A stretch of DNA of 64,000 bases, from contig NZ_JAOCCU010000008.1 in NCBI RefSeq assembly GCF_029840635.1, positions 1 through 64,000 of the forward strand. Direction: 5' to 3'. Positions 10,765 through 19,301 of the stretch are shown in pieces. Source of the stretch: Mitsuaria sp. GD03876. Lineage in GTDB: Bacteria; Pseudomonadota; Gammaproteobacteria; Burkholderiales; Burkholderiaceae_C. The stretch's first letter is position 1. The number at the start of each line of letters is the position of its first letter. Position numbers and translations under genes: made by a program. The notes below the pieces were generated by a model, which saw only the letters and a program-made list of their open reading frames with translations, made no database searches and was not told the origin of the DNA.

Positions 10765-11652
10765 TCATGTGGGCTCGGGGTTGACGGCCCCGGCCGGTGG
10801 TTCTTCACCCGGCTCGCGCGTGGCGGCCGGCTTGGATTCGTCTTCTTCAGTGGCGGCGTCCGGGACCTCGGGCGCCGCCGTCTCCGGCACGCCGGATGCC
10901 TGTGGGATCTCGTCCGGCAACTCGTCCGGCGTGGCGGCCGCCGCTTCTTCCGGCAGCATGTCCGGCGTCTCGGCCGTCGCTTGCTCCCGCGCTTCTTCCG
11001 GCGTCTCGGCCGGCGTTTCGGCCGGCGCCGCGTCGACCGCCGCCGGCGCCGTGCCGTCGGGTTCGACCTCGACCACCGCGTCGCCCGGCGGATCCTCCAG
11101 CAGCGAGGCCTGCAGCGCGCCGGCGATCGGCGTCGGGTCGCCGCCCTGGATCAGCGCCGGCAACTGCTCCAGCGAATGCAGCCCCAGGTCGTCCAGGAAC
11201 TGCTTCGTCGTCGCATACAGCGCCGGCCGGCCCGGCGCCTCGCGATGCCCGATGACCTCGATCCAGTTGCGGTCCTCGAGCTGCTTGACGATGGGGGTCG
11301 CCACCACCACGCCGCGGATGTCCTCGATGTCGCCGCGGGTCACCGGTTGACGGTAGGCGATGATCGCCAGCGTCTCCAGCACCGCCCGCGAATACTTCGG
11401 CGGCTTCTCCGGATTCAGCCGGTCGAGGTGCTCGCGCATCTCGGGCCGGCTCTGGAAGCGCCAGCCGGAGGACAGCACGACCAGCTCGACGCCCCGCCCT
11501 TCCCATTCGCGCAGCAGTTCGTCGAGCAGCGTCCGCACGCTGTCCGCGTTCAGCTCGTCCGCGAACAGCGAACGCATCTCGCGCAGCGTCAGCGGCGCCT
11601 GCGCGCACAGCAACGCGGTTTCCAGGACCCGCTTGGCCTCCTGCGTGTCCAT
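10765..11652 (-). CDS. scpB: Segregation and condensation protein ScpB with acidic C-terminal extension
   Basis: ScpB is the winged-helix kleisin-associated subunit of the SMC-ScpAB condensin that compacts and segregates the chromosome. The first about 180 of 295 residues carry the two winged-helix domains, with family features such as [20 protein letters not shown] and [15 protein letters not shown]. The remaining about 110 residues are an Ala/Glu/Pro/Thr-rich acidic tail with repeated AETP/EETP-like units, absent from short ScpB proteins. rluB follows about 50 bases downstream; scpB-rluB adjacency is common in bacteria. No scpA is visible in the window. Confidence 0.93.
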   Translation of the reverse strand: MDTQEAKRVLETALLCAQAPLTLREMRSLFADELNADSVRTLLDELLREWEGRGVELVVLSSGWRFQSRPEMREHLDRLNPEKPPKYSRAVLETLAIIAYRQPVTRGDIEDIRGVVVATPIVKQLEDRNWIEVIGHREAPGRPALYATTKQFLDDLGLHSLEQLPALIQGGDPTPIAGALQASLLEDPPGDAVVEVEPDGTAPAAVDAAPAETPAETPEEAREQATAETPDMLPEEAAAATPDELPDEIPQASGVPETAAPEVPDAATEEDESKPAATREPGEEPPAGAVNPEPT

Positions 11653-11939
11653 GGGCTCAGCTCATGACGCCGGCCTCGAGACCGGTCAAATCGGTGTGTT
11701 TCGCCATCTTGGGCGCCGGCGGCGGCAATGGGCCGCGCCGAACGGGTTCGATCTGCTTTGCTTGGGAGCTCTTCGCTCCAACGGCCGCCGCTCAGTGGAC
11801 GGTCCCGGCCGGTGGGACGGACGCCGCGTCGGTGCGCGGCCTGCGCGGCGGACGGGGTCGACTGCCTGCCCGCCGCCGTCTTGCGCTGGTTCTCGCGCAA
11901 GCACAAGGCGGCATTGTAGCGCGGCTGGGCGCCCTCCCC
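11653..11939. other. Intergenic region upstream of scpB
   Basis: This 287-base gap has no convincing gene. Short open frames here have unbiased, Arg/Ser-rich compositions. On the minus strand TACAAT (11913-11918) is a possible -10 for the scpB-rluB unit, about 260 bases upstream of scpB. I see no matching -35. Confidence 0.5.
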
Positions 11940-13019
11940 TCAGAACACCGGATCGGGCAAACCCGCGAGGCGCCAACCCGTCGCCAGTTCGGGCGGCAAC
12001 GGCGCCTCGAAGCGCAGCGCCTGGCCGGCCACCGGATGCGCGAAACCCAGCCGCGCCGCGTGCAGCGCCTGGCGCGGGACCTCCAGCGCCGGGGCGCCGC
12101 CGTACAGCGCGTCGGACACCAGCGGATGGCCGCGGTGCGCGGCATGCACGCGGATCTGGTGCGTGCGGCCGGAGTGCAGCACGCAATGCAGCGCGGAGAT
12201 CGTGCGGTCCAGGCCGCGGGCGTCCTGCCACGCGCCCTCGGCCAGCTTGAAGAAGTCGGTGCGCGCCGGCTTGCCGCCGCCGACCACCGCCATGCGGGTG
12301 CGCGACTGCGGGTCGCGGCCGATCGGCGCGTCGACGATCCAGTCGTCGGGCGTGCGGCCATGGACCAGCGCGAGGTACTCGCGGTGGACCTCGCGCGCCG
12401 CGATCATCCGCACCAGCGCGGTGACCGCCGCCAGCGTCTTGCCCACGACCATCAGCCCGGAGGTGTCCTTGTCGAGCCGGTGCACGATGCCGGCGCGCGG
12501 CAGCGTCGCGGCCTTGGCGTGGTGGGCCAGCAGCCCGTTCATCAGCGTGCCGGACCAGTTGCCCGCCGCGGGGTGCACGACCAGCCCGGCCGGCTTGTTC
12601 ACCACCAGCAGGTGCTCGTCCTCGAAGACGATGTCCAGCGCCAGCGGCTCGGCGCGGAAGGCGAGCGCCTCCTCGGTCGGCACCAGCTCGACCTCGAGCA
12701 CCTGGCCCAGCCGGGGCTTGCGCGACGCCTGCGAGACCACCTGGCCGTCGAGCGTGACGCAGCTGCGCTCGATCAGCCCCTGCAGGTGGCTGCGCGAGAA
12801 CTCCGGCGCCAGCCGCACCAGCCATTTGTCCACGCGCAGCGCGAGCTCGTCGCGGCCGGCCTCGGCGCGGCGGCGCTCGGGCGCGTCGGCGCCGACGTCC
12901 TGGGCATCGTCCGGGGCGTCGCCGGGATGGGGGCCGGCGTCGCCGCCCGCCGTGGGATCGCCCGGATCACCCGGGTAAAGCCCGTCCTTCGCCGCCGGGT
13001 CGTGGCCGACCTGAACCAT
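11940..13019 (-). CDS. rluD: 23S rRNA pseudouridine synthase RluD
   Basis: RluD makes pseudouridines 1911, 1915 and 1917 in helix 69 of 23S rRNA. The 359-residue product has an N-terminal Gly/Asp/Pro-rich extension (1-55), an S4 domain (about 60-115) and the RluA-family catalytic motif HRLDKDTSG (180-188; catalytic Asp183). A GGAG element lies nine bases before the ATG at 13019. The gene diverges from bamD with only 55 bases between start codons, as in many beta- and gammaproteobacteria, which supports RluD over the paralogues RluA/RluC. Confidence 0.93.
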   Translation of the reverse strand: MVQVGHDPAAKDGLYPGDPGDPTAGGDAGPHPGDAPDDAQDVGADAPERRRAEAGRDELALRVDKWLVRLAPEFSRSHLQGLIERSCVTLDGQVVSQASRKPRLGQVLEVELVPTEEALAFRAEPLALDIVFEDEHLLVVNKPAGLVVHPAAGNWSGTLMNGLLAHHAKAATLPRAGIVHRLDKDTSGLMVVGKTLAAVTALVRMIAAREVHREYLALVHGRTPDDWIVDAPIGRDPQSRTRMAVVGGGKPARTDFFKLAEGAWQDARGLDRTISALHCVLHSGRTHQIRVHAAHRGHPLVSDALYGGAPALEVPRQALHAARLGFAHPVAGQALRFEAPLPPELATGWRLAGLPDPVF

Positions 13020-13024
13020 ATAAT
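13019..13024 (+). promoter_or_regulatory. Possible -10 element (TATAAT) for bamD
   Basis: A perfect TATAAT lies 50 bases upstream of the bamD ATG on the plus strand and overlaps the rluD start codon on the other strand. No good -35 is visible at 16-18 bases upstream. If used, bamD transcription would interfere with rluD initiation. Confidence 0.4.
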
Positions 13025-13074
13025 CGCCGCTCCAATTTCAGAAGAGGGCCGCCGCTGCGCGGGCCCTGTGGACC

Positions 13075-13944
13075 ATGATCGAGACTTGGGTGTTGCGCCG
13101 CCGGACCGCGGAATCTGTCGAGGCGTCCGGTTCCTGGCGCGCCGCGTGGCGCTGCGTGGCGATGACCGCCGCGACGGCCGCCGTGCTGGGGCTGGCGGCC
13201 TGTTCCTCGGCCCCCAAGGAGGACCCGAACTCCCAGGCCAACCTGGAGAAATTGTACGCAGAGGCCAAGGAGGACATGCTCTCCGGCTCGTACGACCGGG
13301 CGATCAAGACGCTGGAACGCATCGAGGGCCGCGCCGCCGGCACGACGCTGGGCCAGCAGGCGCAGCTGGACCTGGCCTGGGCCAACTACAAGAGCGGCGA
13401 GCGCGTGCAGGCCGTGACGGTGCTGGACCGCTTCATCAAGCTCAATCCGTCCAGCCCCGCGCTGGACTACGCGCTGTACATGAAGGGCCTGGTCAACTTC
13501 AACGACGACCTCGGCCTGTTCGGCCGCATCGCCCGCCAGGACATCAGCGAGCGCGACCAGCAGGCCGCGCGCGACTCGATGCAGGCGTTCAAGCAGTTGG
13601 TCGAGCAGTTCCCGGAGTCCAAGTACGCCGAGGACGGCCGCATCCGCATCGACTACATCACCAACAGCCTCGCGGCCTACGAGGTGCATGTGGCGCGCTA
13701 CTACTACAACCGCGGCGCCTACCTGGCCGCGGCCAACCGCGGGCAGGCCGCGCTGCTGGAGTTCCAGTACGCGCCGGCGCTCGAGGAAGCGCTGTTCCTG
13801 ATGATGCAGAGCTATGACCGCCTGGGCATGGAGCAACTGCGCGACGACACGCGCCGCGTGCTCACGGCGAGCTTCCCGGACAGCTCGTACCTCACCACCG
13901 GAAAGGCCAAGTCGAAAGACAAGGCCTGGTGGCAGATCTGGTGA
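13075..13944 (+). CDS. bamD: Outer-membrane assembly lipoprotein BamD
   Basis: BamD is the essential TPR lipoprotein of the BAM complex. The product (289 residues from the ATG at 13075) has a long Arg-rich n-region, a hydrophobic stretch and lipobox LAAC (lipidated Cys43). A later ATG at 13162 would also leave a usable signal peptide. The mature part is made of TPR helices with family-typical segments such as FIKLNPSSPALDYALYMKG and FPESKYAEDGRIRI. The chain ends in KDKAWWQIW. The 3' end forms one arm of the palindrome at 13934-14042. Confidence 0.95.
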   Translation: MIETWVLRRRTAESVEASGSWRAAWRCVAMTAATAAVLGLAACSSAPKEDPNSQANLEKLYAEAKEDMLSGSYDRAIKTLERIEGRAAGTTLGQQAQLDLAWANYKSGERVQAVTVLDRFIKLNPSSPALDYALYMKGLVNFNDDLGLFGRIARQDISERDQQAARDSMQAFKQLVEQFPESKYAEDGRIRIDYITNSLAAYEVHVARYYYNRGAYLAAANRGQAALLEFQYAPALEEALFLMMQSYDRLGMEQLRDDTRRVLTASFPDSSYLTTGKAKSKDKAWWQIW

Positions 13945-14042
13945 GTTGAAACTCGCCATACGTCGTTGCTCGTGACCTTGCATAGCGCTGCTATGCGGCG
14001 GCCACTCCCGCCTAGTCTGGCAAGCTTCAGCCCACCAGATCT
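13934..14042. repeat. 109-bp imperfect palindrome overlapping the bamD 3' end
   Basis: The outer arms 13934-13950 (agatctggtgagttgaa) and 14026-14042 match as an inverted repeat at 15 of 17 positions. The centre is a shorter perfect inverted repeat, GCATAG-CGCTG-CTATGC (13980-13996). Both have the same axis at 13988, and the segments between them match partially (for example actcgccatac against gcttgccagac). The left arm includes the last bamD codons and stop. The layout is like a REP/REPIN-type element or the decayed copy of a larger inverted structure. Confidence 0.75.
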
Positions 14043-14060
14043 CGAGCAATAGACAACATC

Positions 14061-14082
14061 AAGCCCGCTTTCGAGCGGGCTT
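14061..14082. terminator. Rho-independent terminator between bamD and dinG
   Basis: A perfect 9-bp stem AAGCCCGCT/AGCGGGCTT (14061-14069, 14074-14082) with a TTCG tetraloop is followed on the plus strand by TTT. It can end bamD transcription on the plus strand and may also serve the convergent dinG-like gene, which stops at 14085. Confidence 0.88.
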
Positions 14083-14084
14083 TT

Positions 14085-16190
14085 TCATTCGTGCGACGCC
14101 TTCAGCTCGGCGAGCCACGCCTGCGCCGTGGCCTCGTCCGGCACCTGCGTCATCGGCGGCAAGGCCTCGCGCAGGCGCTTGCCGTAGTGCGAGCCGGCCA
14201 GCCGGGGGTCGCAGACCACCAGCAGGCCGCGATCGGACTCGGTGCGGATCAGGCGACCCGCGCCCTGCTTCAAGGCGATCGCGGCCTCGGCGACGAAGTA
14301 CTCCATGAACGGATTGCGGCCCGCGGATTCGAGCCGCGCGACCCGGGCCTCGACCAACGGATCGTTCGGCGGCGGAAACGGCAGCTTGTCGATCAGCACG
14401 CACTGCAAGGCGTCGCCGGGCACGTCGATGCCCTCCCAGAAGCTCGCCGACCCCACCAGCACCGACGCCGGCTGATCAATGAACTGCTGCAGCAGCTGCC
14501 GCTTGGGCATGGTGCCCTGCACCAGCACCTCGATGCGATGCCCGCCTTCCTCGAAACGCTGGCGCAGCACGTCCGCCACGGTCTGCAGTTGCCGCAGCGT
14601 CGTCGTCAGGATGAAGGTCCGCCCGCCCAGCTTCGCCGCCAGCCGCGCGCCCAGCCAGCCGACCGACTCGCCGTGATCGGGCTCCGACGGCTTCGGGAAA
14701 TGCTTGGGCACGTACAGCCGCGCATGCGCCGCGTAGTCGAACGGGCTGCCGACGCGCAGCGTCCGCGCCTCGCCCAGGCCGGCGGGTTCGGTGAACCAGC
14801 TCAGCGCCTCGTCCTCGCCCAGCGTCGCCGAGGTGAAGATCCAGGCCTTGGGCGTGCTCGCGAGCGCCTCCTGCATCGCCTCCCGGATGTCCAGCGGCGA
14901 TTCCATCAGCCGCACCTGGTGCGTGCCGACATCGACCCAGCGCACCGCCCCGGCATCCGCGTCGCGCGCGAACAGTTGCGCCGACTTGTAGAGCTCGACC
15001 GCGCGCTCATGCAGCCGCGCCAGATCGGGCCCCACTTCCATCACCGTGGCCAGCGCGTCGACGCTCAGTTCGATCGCCTGCGCCACCTGCGACAGCGCCG
15101 CGTCGAACTCGGCGCGCCCGGCGCACTCGCTCCAGCGCAGCTTGAGCACGCCGCGCAGCTCGCGCCCGCCGGCGCACGCCAGCCGCAACGCGCGGGCCGC
15201 GCGTTCAACGCCGCCCGACACCGCCTGCCATTCCTGCAGCCCGCGCGCATGCGCCAGGCCCTGCGCGAGCATGTCGCGCGCGAAGTCGAACAGCTGCGCG
15301 CTGCCCAGCAGCCGGCCCAGGAAGTTCAGGCCGGCCTCGGGCAGTTGATGGGCCTCGTCGAAGATCGCGACCTCGACGCTGGGCAGCAGCTCGGCCACGC
15401 CGCTGTCGCGCAGCACCAGGTCGGCGAAGAACAGGTGGTGGTTGACGACGACCAGGTCCGCCTCCATCGCCTCGCGCCGCGCCTTCACGACGTGGCACTC
15501 GCGGTAGGACGGGCAGTCGGTGCCCAGGCAGTTGTCGCGCGTCGAGCTGACGATCGGGATCACCGGCGAGCGCTCGTCCAGGCCATCGATCTCGGAGAAG
15601 TCGCCGGTGTGCGTCGTCATCGCCCAGCGCTCGATGCGCGCCAGCTGCGCGACGGCGCGCCGGTCCGGCAGCTCGGCGCTGTGGCGCGCCTGCTGCAGCC
15701 GGTGCAAGCAGAGGTAACTCCCTCGCCCCTTCAGCAACGCCGCGCGCAGCGGCAGCGCGAAGGTGTCGAGCAGGCGCGGCAGGTCGCGCATGAACAGCTG
15801 GTCCTGCAGGCTCTTGGTCGCGGTGCTGATCAAGGTGCGGCCGCCGGCCAGCAGCGCGGGCACCAGGTACGCGAAGGTCTTGCCCACGCCGGTGCCGGCC
15901 TCGACCACCAGCGTCCCGCGTCCGGCGATCGCCTGCGCGACCGCGGCCGCCATGCGCCGCTGCGGCTCGCGCGGCGCGTAGCCGGGGCCATGTCGTGCCA
16001 GCGGACCGCCGGTGTCGAACGCGGCCGCCACCGATTGCTCGAGCTCGCCGGGCCGCAGCTCCTCGGCGGCCGCGCGCGCGCGCGACGCCGCCAGCGCCGG
16101 CGACGCCTCGGCCGCGCCCCACGGGGCATCGGCCATCAGGTCATCGGTCGTGTCGTCGATGTCGGGATCGTGACGATCAGGCCGGCTCAT
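14085..16190 (-). CDS. ATP-dependent helicase of the DinG/YoaA (XPD-like) family
   Basis: This is a superfamily 2, 5'-3' iron-sulfur helicase of the DinG/YoaA type, involved in DNA repair and R-loop or replication-fork processing in E. coli. The 701-residue chain has Walker A GTGVGKT (99-105), the four cysteines of a 4Fe-4S domain (Cys161, 221, 226, 232; DNCLGTDCPSYREC) and the Walker B box DEAH (278-281). C-terminal helicase motifs include VGSASFWEGIDVPG and QGAGRLIR. The start at 16190 overlaps the upstream small gene by 14 bases; an in-frame ATG 18 codons later is an alternative. I cannot decide between dinG and yoaA names from sequence alone. Confidence 0.9.
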   Translation of the reverse strand: MSRPDRHDPDIDDTTDDLMADAPWGAAEASPALAASRARAAAEELRPGELEQSVAAAFDTGGPLARHGPGYAPREPQRRMAAAVAQAIAGRGTLVVEAGTGVGKTFAYLVPALLAGGRTLISTATKSLQDQLFMRDLPRLLDTFALPLRAALLKGRGSYLCLHRLQQARHSAELPDRRAVAQLARIERWAMTTHTGDFSEIDGLDERSPVIPIVSSTRDNCLGTDCPSYRECHVVKARREAMEADLVVVNHHLFFADLVLRDSGVAELLPSVEVAIFDEAHQLPEAGLNFLGRLLGSAQLFDFARDMLAQGLAHARGLQEWQAVSGGVERAARALRLACAGGRELRGVLKLRWSECAGRAEFDAALSQVAQAIELSVDALATVMEVGPDLARLHERAVELYKSAQLFARDADAGAVRWVDVGTHQVRLMESPLDIREAMQEALASTPKAWIFTSATLGEDEALSWFTEPAGLGEARTLRVGSPFDYAAHARLYVPKHFPKPSEPDHGESVGWLGARLAAKLGGRTFILTTTLRQLQTVADVLRQRFEEGGHRIEVLVQGTMPKRQLLQQFIDQPASVLVGSASFWEGIDVPGDALQCVLIDKLPFPPPNDPLVEARVARLESAGRNPFMEYFVAEAAIALKQGAGRLIRTESDRGLLVVCDPRLAGSHYGKRLREALPPMTQVPDEATAQAWLAELKASHE

Positions 16191-16428
16191 CGGGATCGCT
16201 GGCCCGCTCGAGCCGCGCGATCTCGTCGCGCAAGGCCAGGCGCTGCTTCTTGAGCCGGCGCAGCGTGAGCTCGTCGACCGGCGGCACGGCGACCTCGGCG
16301 CCGCCGCCCTCGAGGCCCGCGCCGGTGCCGAGCGCCGTCACCAGCGCGTCGATGCGGCCGTCCAGCTCGGCATGCGCCATGCGCAGCTCGATCAGACGGC
16401 GGGCGGGAGAGTGAAGTTGTTCATCCAT
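16177..16428 (-). CDS. DUF465/YdcH-like small coiled-coil protein
   Basis: The 83-residue product resembles the DUF465 (YdcH) family of short two-helix proteins. Residues 8-32 form one amphipathic helix (LIELRMAHAELDGRIDAL). Residues 55-76 form a second with the typical LRRLKKQRLALRDEIARLE pattern. A Gly/Ala/Val/Pro loop lies between. It overlaps the dinG-like gene by 14 bases, so both are probably one transcript. The molecular function of the family is unknown. Confidence 0.75.
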   Translation of the reverse strand: MDEQLHSPARRLIELRMAHAELDGRIDALVTALGTGAGLEGGGAEVAVPPVDELTLRRLKKQRLALRDEIARLERASDPDEPA

Positions 16429-16480
16429 AAACGGGGAACCACCCGACCGGGAGGCCGAGCCGCGCGATTATAGTTTTGGG

Positions 16481-17248
16481 ATGAGTCGCAATACCCCAGG
16501 CTTTCGCCTCAGCGCCGCCACCGGCATCCATCGCGGCGATCGCCTGTATCAACAGGATCAGGTCCAGGTCATCCCCCACCCGCGCCAGAGCGGCTGCGTG
16601 CTGGGCATCGTCGCCGACGGCATGGGCGGCAAGAGCGGTGGCCGCAAGGCCGCCGACCAGGTGATCCTCACCGCGCAGCAGCTGTTCGAGCGCTTCGTCC
16701 CCGGCGAGGAGGACGAGGCCGAGCTGCTGCGCCAGATCGTCTCCGAAGCCCACCTGATGATCCGCCTCACCGCGATCTCGGCCGAGGAGGAACCCCACAG
16801 CACGCTGGCCGCCTTCCTGCTGACCAGCGACCGCCGCTGCTTCTGGATCCACACCGGCGACTCGCGGATCTATCTGTTCCGCGGCCCCAACCTGGTCACC
16901 CGCTCGCTGGACCAGTCCTACGTGCAGCGCCTGGTCGACGAAGGCCAGATCACCGACGACGAGGCCCTCGTCCACCCGCAGTCCAACCTGCTGACCGCCT
17001 GCCTGGGCACGGTGCAGGAACCGACGCCCGTCGAATCCTTCATCGAGCACATGGCCACCGGCGACAGCCTGATGGCCTGCAGCGACGGGCTGTGGCACTA
17101 CTTCACCCCGGCGGAGCTCGGCACCGTGCTGCACAGCCTGCCGCCGCGCGATGGCGCGGAACTGCTGGTCAACAAGGCGCGGCAACGGGCCAAGGGCACC
17201 GGCGACAACCTGTCGATCGCGATCGTCCGGCTGGATCCGCTGGAGTGA
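16481..17248 (+). CDS. PP2C-family protein serine/threonine phosphatase
   Basis: This is a metal-dependent (Mn/Mg) phosphoprotein phosphatase of the PP2C/Stp1 type, 255 residues, cytosolic. All metal-site motifs are visible: GDRLYQQD (19-26), DGMGG (46-50), HTGDSR (124-129), SDGL (201-204) and GDNLS (241-245). Stand-alone PP2C enzymes often oppose a Hanks-type kinase, but no such kinase is encoded here. It starts 52 bases from the divergent DUF465-like gene and is convergent to the coiled-coil protein at 17.3 kb. Confidence 0.9.
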   Translation: MSRNTPGFRLSAATGIHRGDRLYQQDQVQVIPHPRQSGCVLGIVADGMGGKSGGRKAADQVILTAQQLFERFVPGEEDEAELLRQIVSEAHLMIRLTAISAEEEPHSTLAAFLLTSDRRCFWIHTGDSRIYLFRGPNLVTRSLDQSYVQRLVDEGQITDDEALVHPQSNLLTACLGTVQEPTPVESFIEHMATGDSLMACSDGLWHYFTPAELGTVLHSLPPRDGAELLVNKARQRAKGTGDNLSIAIVRLDPLE

Positions 17249-17266
17249 CCTGAGCGCCTCAGCGCT

Positions 17267-17956
17267 TCAGCGCTTGGGCAGCGCCTTGATGTCGGACGCC
17301 GACGGCGTCGGCAGGTGCGCCGCGGGCGGCTTGTAGTTCCTGGCGCCCGGCGTGGCGGCCGACGCCGCGGAAGCCGCCTTCTCCGCATGACGGGCCTGCA
17401 GCTCGCCGGCCTTGCGCTGGCGCTCCTGCGCCTTCTGGCGGCGCTCGGCGGCGGCCTCGCGGCGCTGCGCGGCCTCCGCGCGCGCCTGGGCCTCCTGTTG
17501 CGCCTGGCGACGTTGATGCAACTCCGGATTCGCGCGCGGCGTGCGGGCGCCCGGCGTCGCGGCCGGCGCGGAGGCCGGCTCCACCGCCTCGCGCACCGAC
17601 TGCGTCTTGCGGCGCGCCTCGTCCTCCGCCGCCTCGCGTTCCTTCTGCTGGACCCGCTCCTTCGCCGCGGCGCTGCGGCGCAGTCGCTCCTCGGCATTGA
17701 CCTGGTGTTCCGCGCGGTCCAGCGGACGCAGCTGGCGGATGCGCTCGTCGCGCGCCTCCTCCAGGCAGCCGGTCACGACGAAACGCGCGTTGCACTCGCG
17801 CAGCCTGGCCTGGTAGGCCTGCTCGACACGGGCACGGGCCGCGTCGATCTCGGCGCGGGTCATGTCGGCCGCGCGGGCGGTCGACGGCACGGCGCACAGC
17901 GCGCAGATCGCGGCCGGCGCGACGGCCGCGGCGGCAAGGACGGAGCGGAAAGTCAT
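17267..17956 (-). CDS. Periplasmic Ala/Arg/Gln-rich coiled-coil protein of unknown function
   Basis: I do not recognise a named family. From the ATG at 17956 (MTFRSVLAAAA; another ATG lies at 17968) the product has 229 residues. A signal peptide is cleaved after ARA (about residue 29). A short segment with two cysteines follows (ARLRECNARFVVTGCLEEAR), which could form a disulfide in the periplasm. Then comes a long charged helical region rich in A, E, R and Q (about 60-190), and a Pro/Ala-rich end. The two-cysteine head with a coiled-coil tail recalls small cell-envelope proteins seen in Burkholderiales. Function is open. Confidence 0.7.
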   Translation of the reverse strand: MTFRSVLAAAAVAPAAICALCAVPSTARAADMTRAEIDAARARVEQAYQARLRECNARFVVTGCLEEARDERIRQLRPLDRAEHQVNAEERLRRSAAAKERVQQKEREAAEDEARRKTQSVREAVEPASAPAATPGARTPRANPELHQRRQAQQEAQARAEAAQRREAAAERRQKAQERQRKAGELQARHAEKAASAASAATPGARNYKPPAAHLPTPSASDIKALPKR

Positions 17957-18102
17957 GCCCGCGATCATCGCATCCGTGGACGACGCTTCGGCCCTCGCGG
18001 CGGCCCGTGACTTCCCGTAGCGCAGGCCGCCACGCGGCAACCAAGCGCCGAAACGTCCGCGAAACGCCCCATTTCCCCTCCTCGGGGCGAGACGAAAAAA
18101 CC

Positions 18103-19203
18103 TCAGGTCAGCCGGGTGTCGACCTCGCGGCGCTCCAGCGCCAGGTATTCCTTGGACTGCATCTCCTGCAGCCGCGACACGGTCCGCGGGAACTCGTGCG
18201 CGAGCGGGCCCTCGGTGTAGAGCTGGTCGGCCGGCACCGCCGCCGAGATGATCAGCTTCACGCGCCGGTCGTACAGCACGTCCACCAGCAGCGTGAAGCG
18301 GCGCGCCTCGCTGGCCAGCCGCGGCGGCATCGCCGGCACGTGGGACAGGATCAGCGTGTGGAACTGCGTCGCCAGCTCCAGGTAGTCGTTCTGCGAGCGC
18401 GGCCCGCCGCACAGCTCCGAGAACTCGAACCACACCACCCCGCCGGCGCGGCGCTTGGCGCGGATCTCGCGGTGCTCGATGTGCAGCAGCGGGTCCTCGT
18501 CGCGGGCTTCGGCCAGCGACTCGAAGGCCTCGGTCAGCGCGCGCTCGGTGTCCTCGTTCAGTGGCGTGTGATAGAGCTCGACGTGTTCCAGCGAGCGCTG
18601 CCGGTAGTCGGTGCCGTGGTCGACGTTGATGACCTCCAGGTGCTGCTTGAGCAGCTCGATCGCCGGCAGGATGCGGTCGCGGTGCAGCCCGTTCGGATAG
18701 AGCCCGTCAGGATGGAAGTTGGAGGTGGTGACGATCGACACGCGGTTGCGGAACAGCGAATCCAGCAGCCGGTACAGGATCATCGCGTCGGTGACGTCGG
18801 CGACGTGGAACTCGTCGAAGCAGATCAGCCGGAAGCGCCGCGCGATGCGCTTGCCCAGCTCTTCCAGCGGATCCTGGATGCCCTTGAGCTCCTGCAGTTC
18901 GCGGTGGACCTCGCGCATGAACTCGTGGAAGTGCAGCCGCGTCTTGCGCGTCAGCGGGACCGCCTGGAAGAAGCAGTCCATCAGGAAGCTCTTGCCGCGG
19001 CCGACGCCGCCGAACATGTAGACGCCGCGCGGCAGCGGCGGGCGCACCAGCAGCTTGGTCACCGCGTTGGAACGCCGCGCCTTGTAGTCGGCCCATTCGT
19101 CCTGGCAGCGCTGCAGCGCGGCCACGGCGCGCAGTTGCGCCGGATCGGCGGTGTAGCCGCGTTCGGCCAGGGTCTGGTGGTAGAGCTCGGTGACGGTGGT
19201 CAT
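18103..19203 (-). CDS. zapE: Cell division protein ZapE (AFG1-like ATPase)
   Basis: ZapE is an AFG1/LACE1-like ATPase that associates with FtsZ rings in E. coli. The 366-residue protein has Walker A GGVGRGKS (65-72), Walker B LICFDEF (126-132) and the family segment HFHEFMREVH (91-100). It lies directly downstream of lpdA, and sucA-sucB-lpdA-zapE is a recurrent order in betaproteobacteria. A strong terminator stands between lpdA and zapE, so zapE may have its own promoter. Confidence 0.93.
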   Translation of the reverse strand: MTTVTELYHQTLAERGYTADPAQLRAVAALQRCQDEWADYKARRSNAVTKLLVRPPLPRGVYMFGGVGRGKSFLMDCFFQAVPLTRKTRLHFHEFMREVHRELQELKGIQDPLEELGKRIARRFRLICFDEFHVADVTDAMILYRLLDSLFRNRVSIVTTSNFHPDGLYPNGLHRDRILPAIELLKQHLEVINVDHGTDYRQRSLEHVELYHTPLNEDTERALTEAFESLAEARDEDPLLHIEHREIRAKRRAGGVVWFEFSELCGGPRSQNDYLELATQFHTLILSHVPAMPPRLASEARRFTLLVDVLYDRRVKLIISAAVPADQLYTEGPLAHEFPRTVSRLQEMQSKEYLALERREVDTRLT

Positions 19204-19246
19204 GCGGCGGCGGTCGGGTCGGAACGGTCAGGGGGACTCAAGAAAA

Positions 19247-19270
19247 AAGGGGCGACTCGCGCCGCCCCTT
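19247..19270 (-). terminator. Rho-independent terminator downstream of lpdA
   Basis: An 8-bp stem AAGGGGCG/CGCCCCTT (19247-19254 and 19263-19270) with an 8-base loop is followed on the minus strand by a run of six T. It lies 31 bases after the lpdA stop and should end the sucA-sucB-lpdA transcript before zapE. Confidence 0.9.
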
Positions 19271-19301
19271 CCCTTGCGTCCGTTGCGCTTCGAGCCAGGG
19301 C

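Noticed and set aside
11589-11906. Possible small minus-strand gene upstream of scpB
   Set aside because: A Ser/Arg/Pro-rich translation with no hydrophobic core or family resemblance, overlapping the scpB start.
13019-13024. TATAAT as proof of a strong bamD promoter
   Set aside because: Kept only as a low-confidence element because no -35 is visible at the right distance and it overlaps the rluD start codon.
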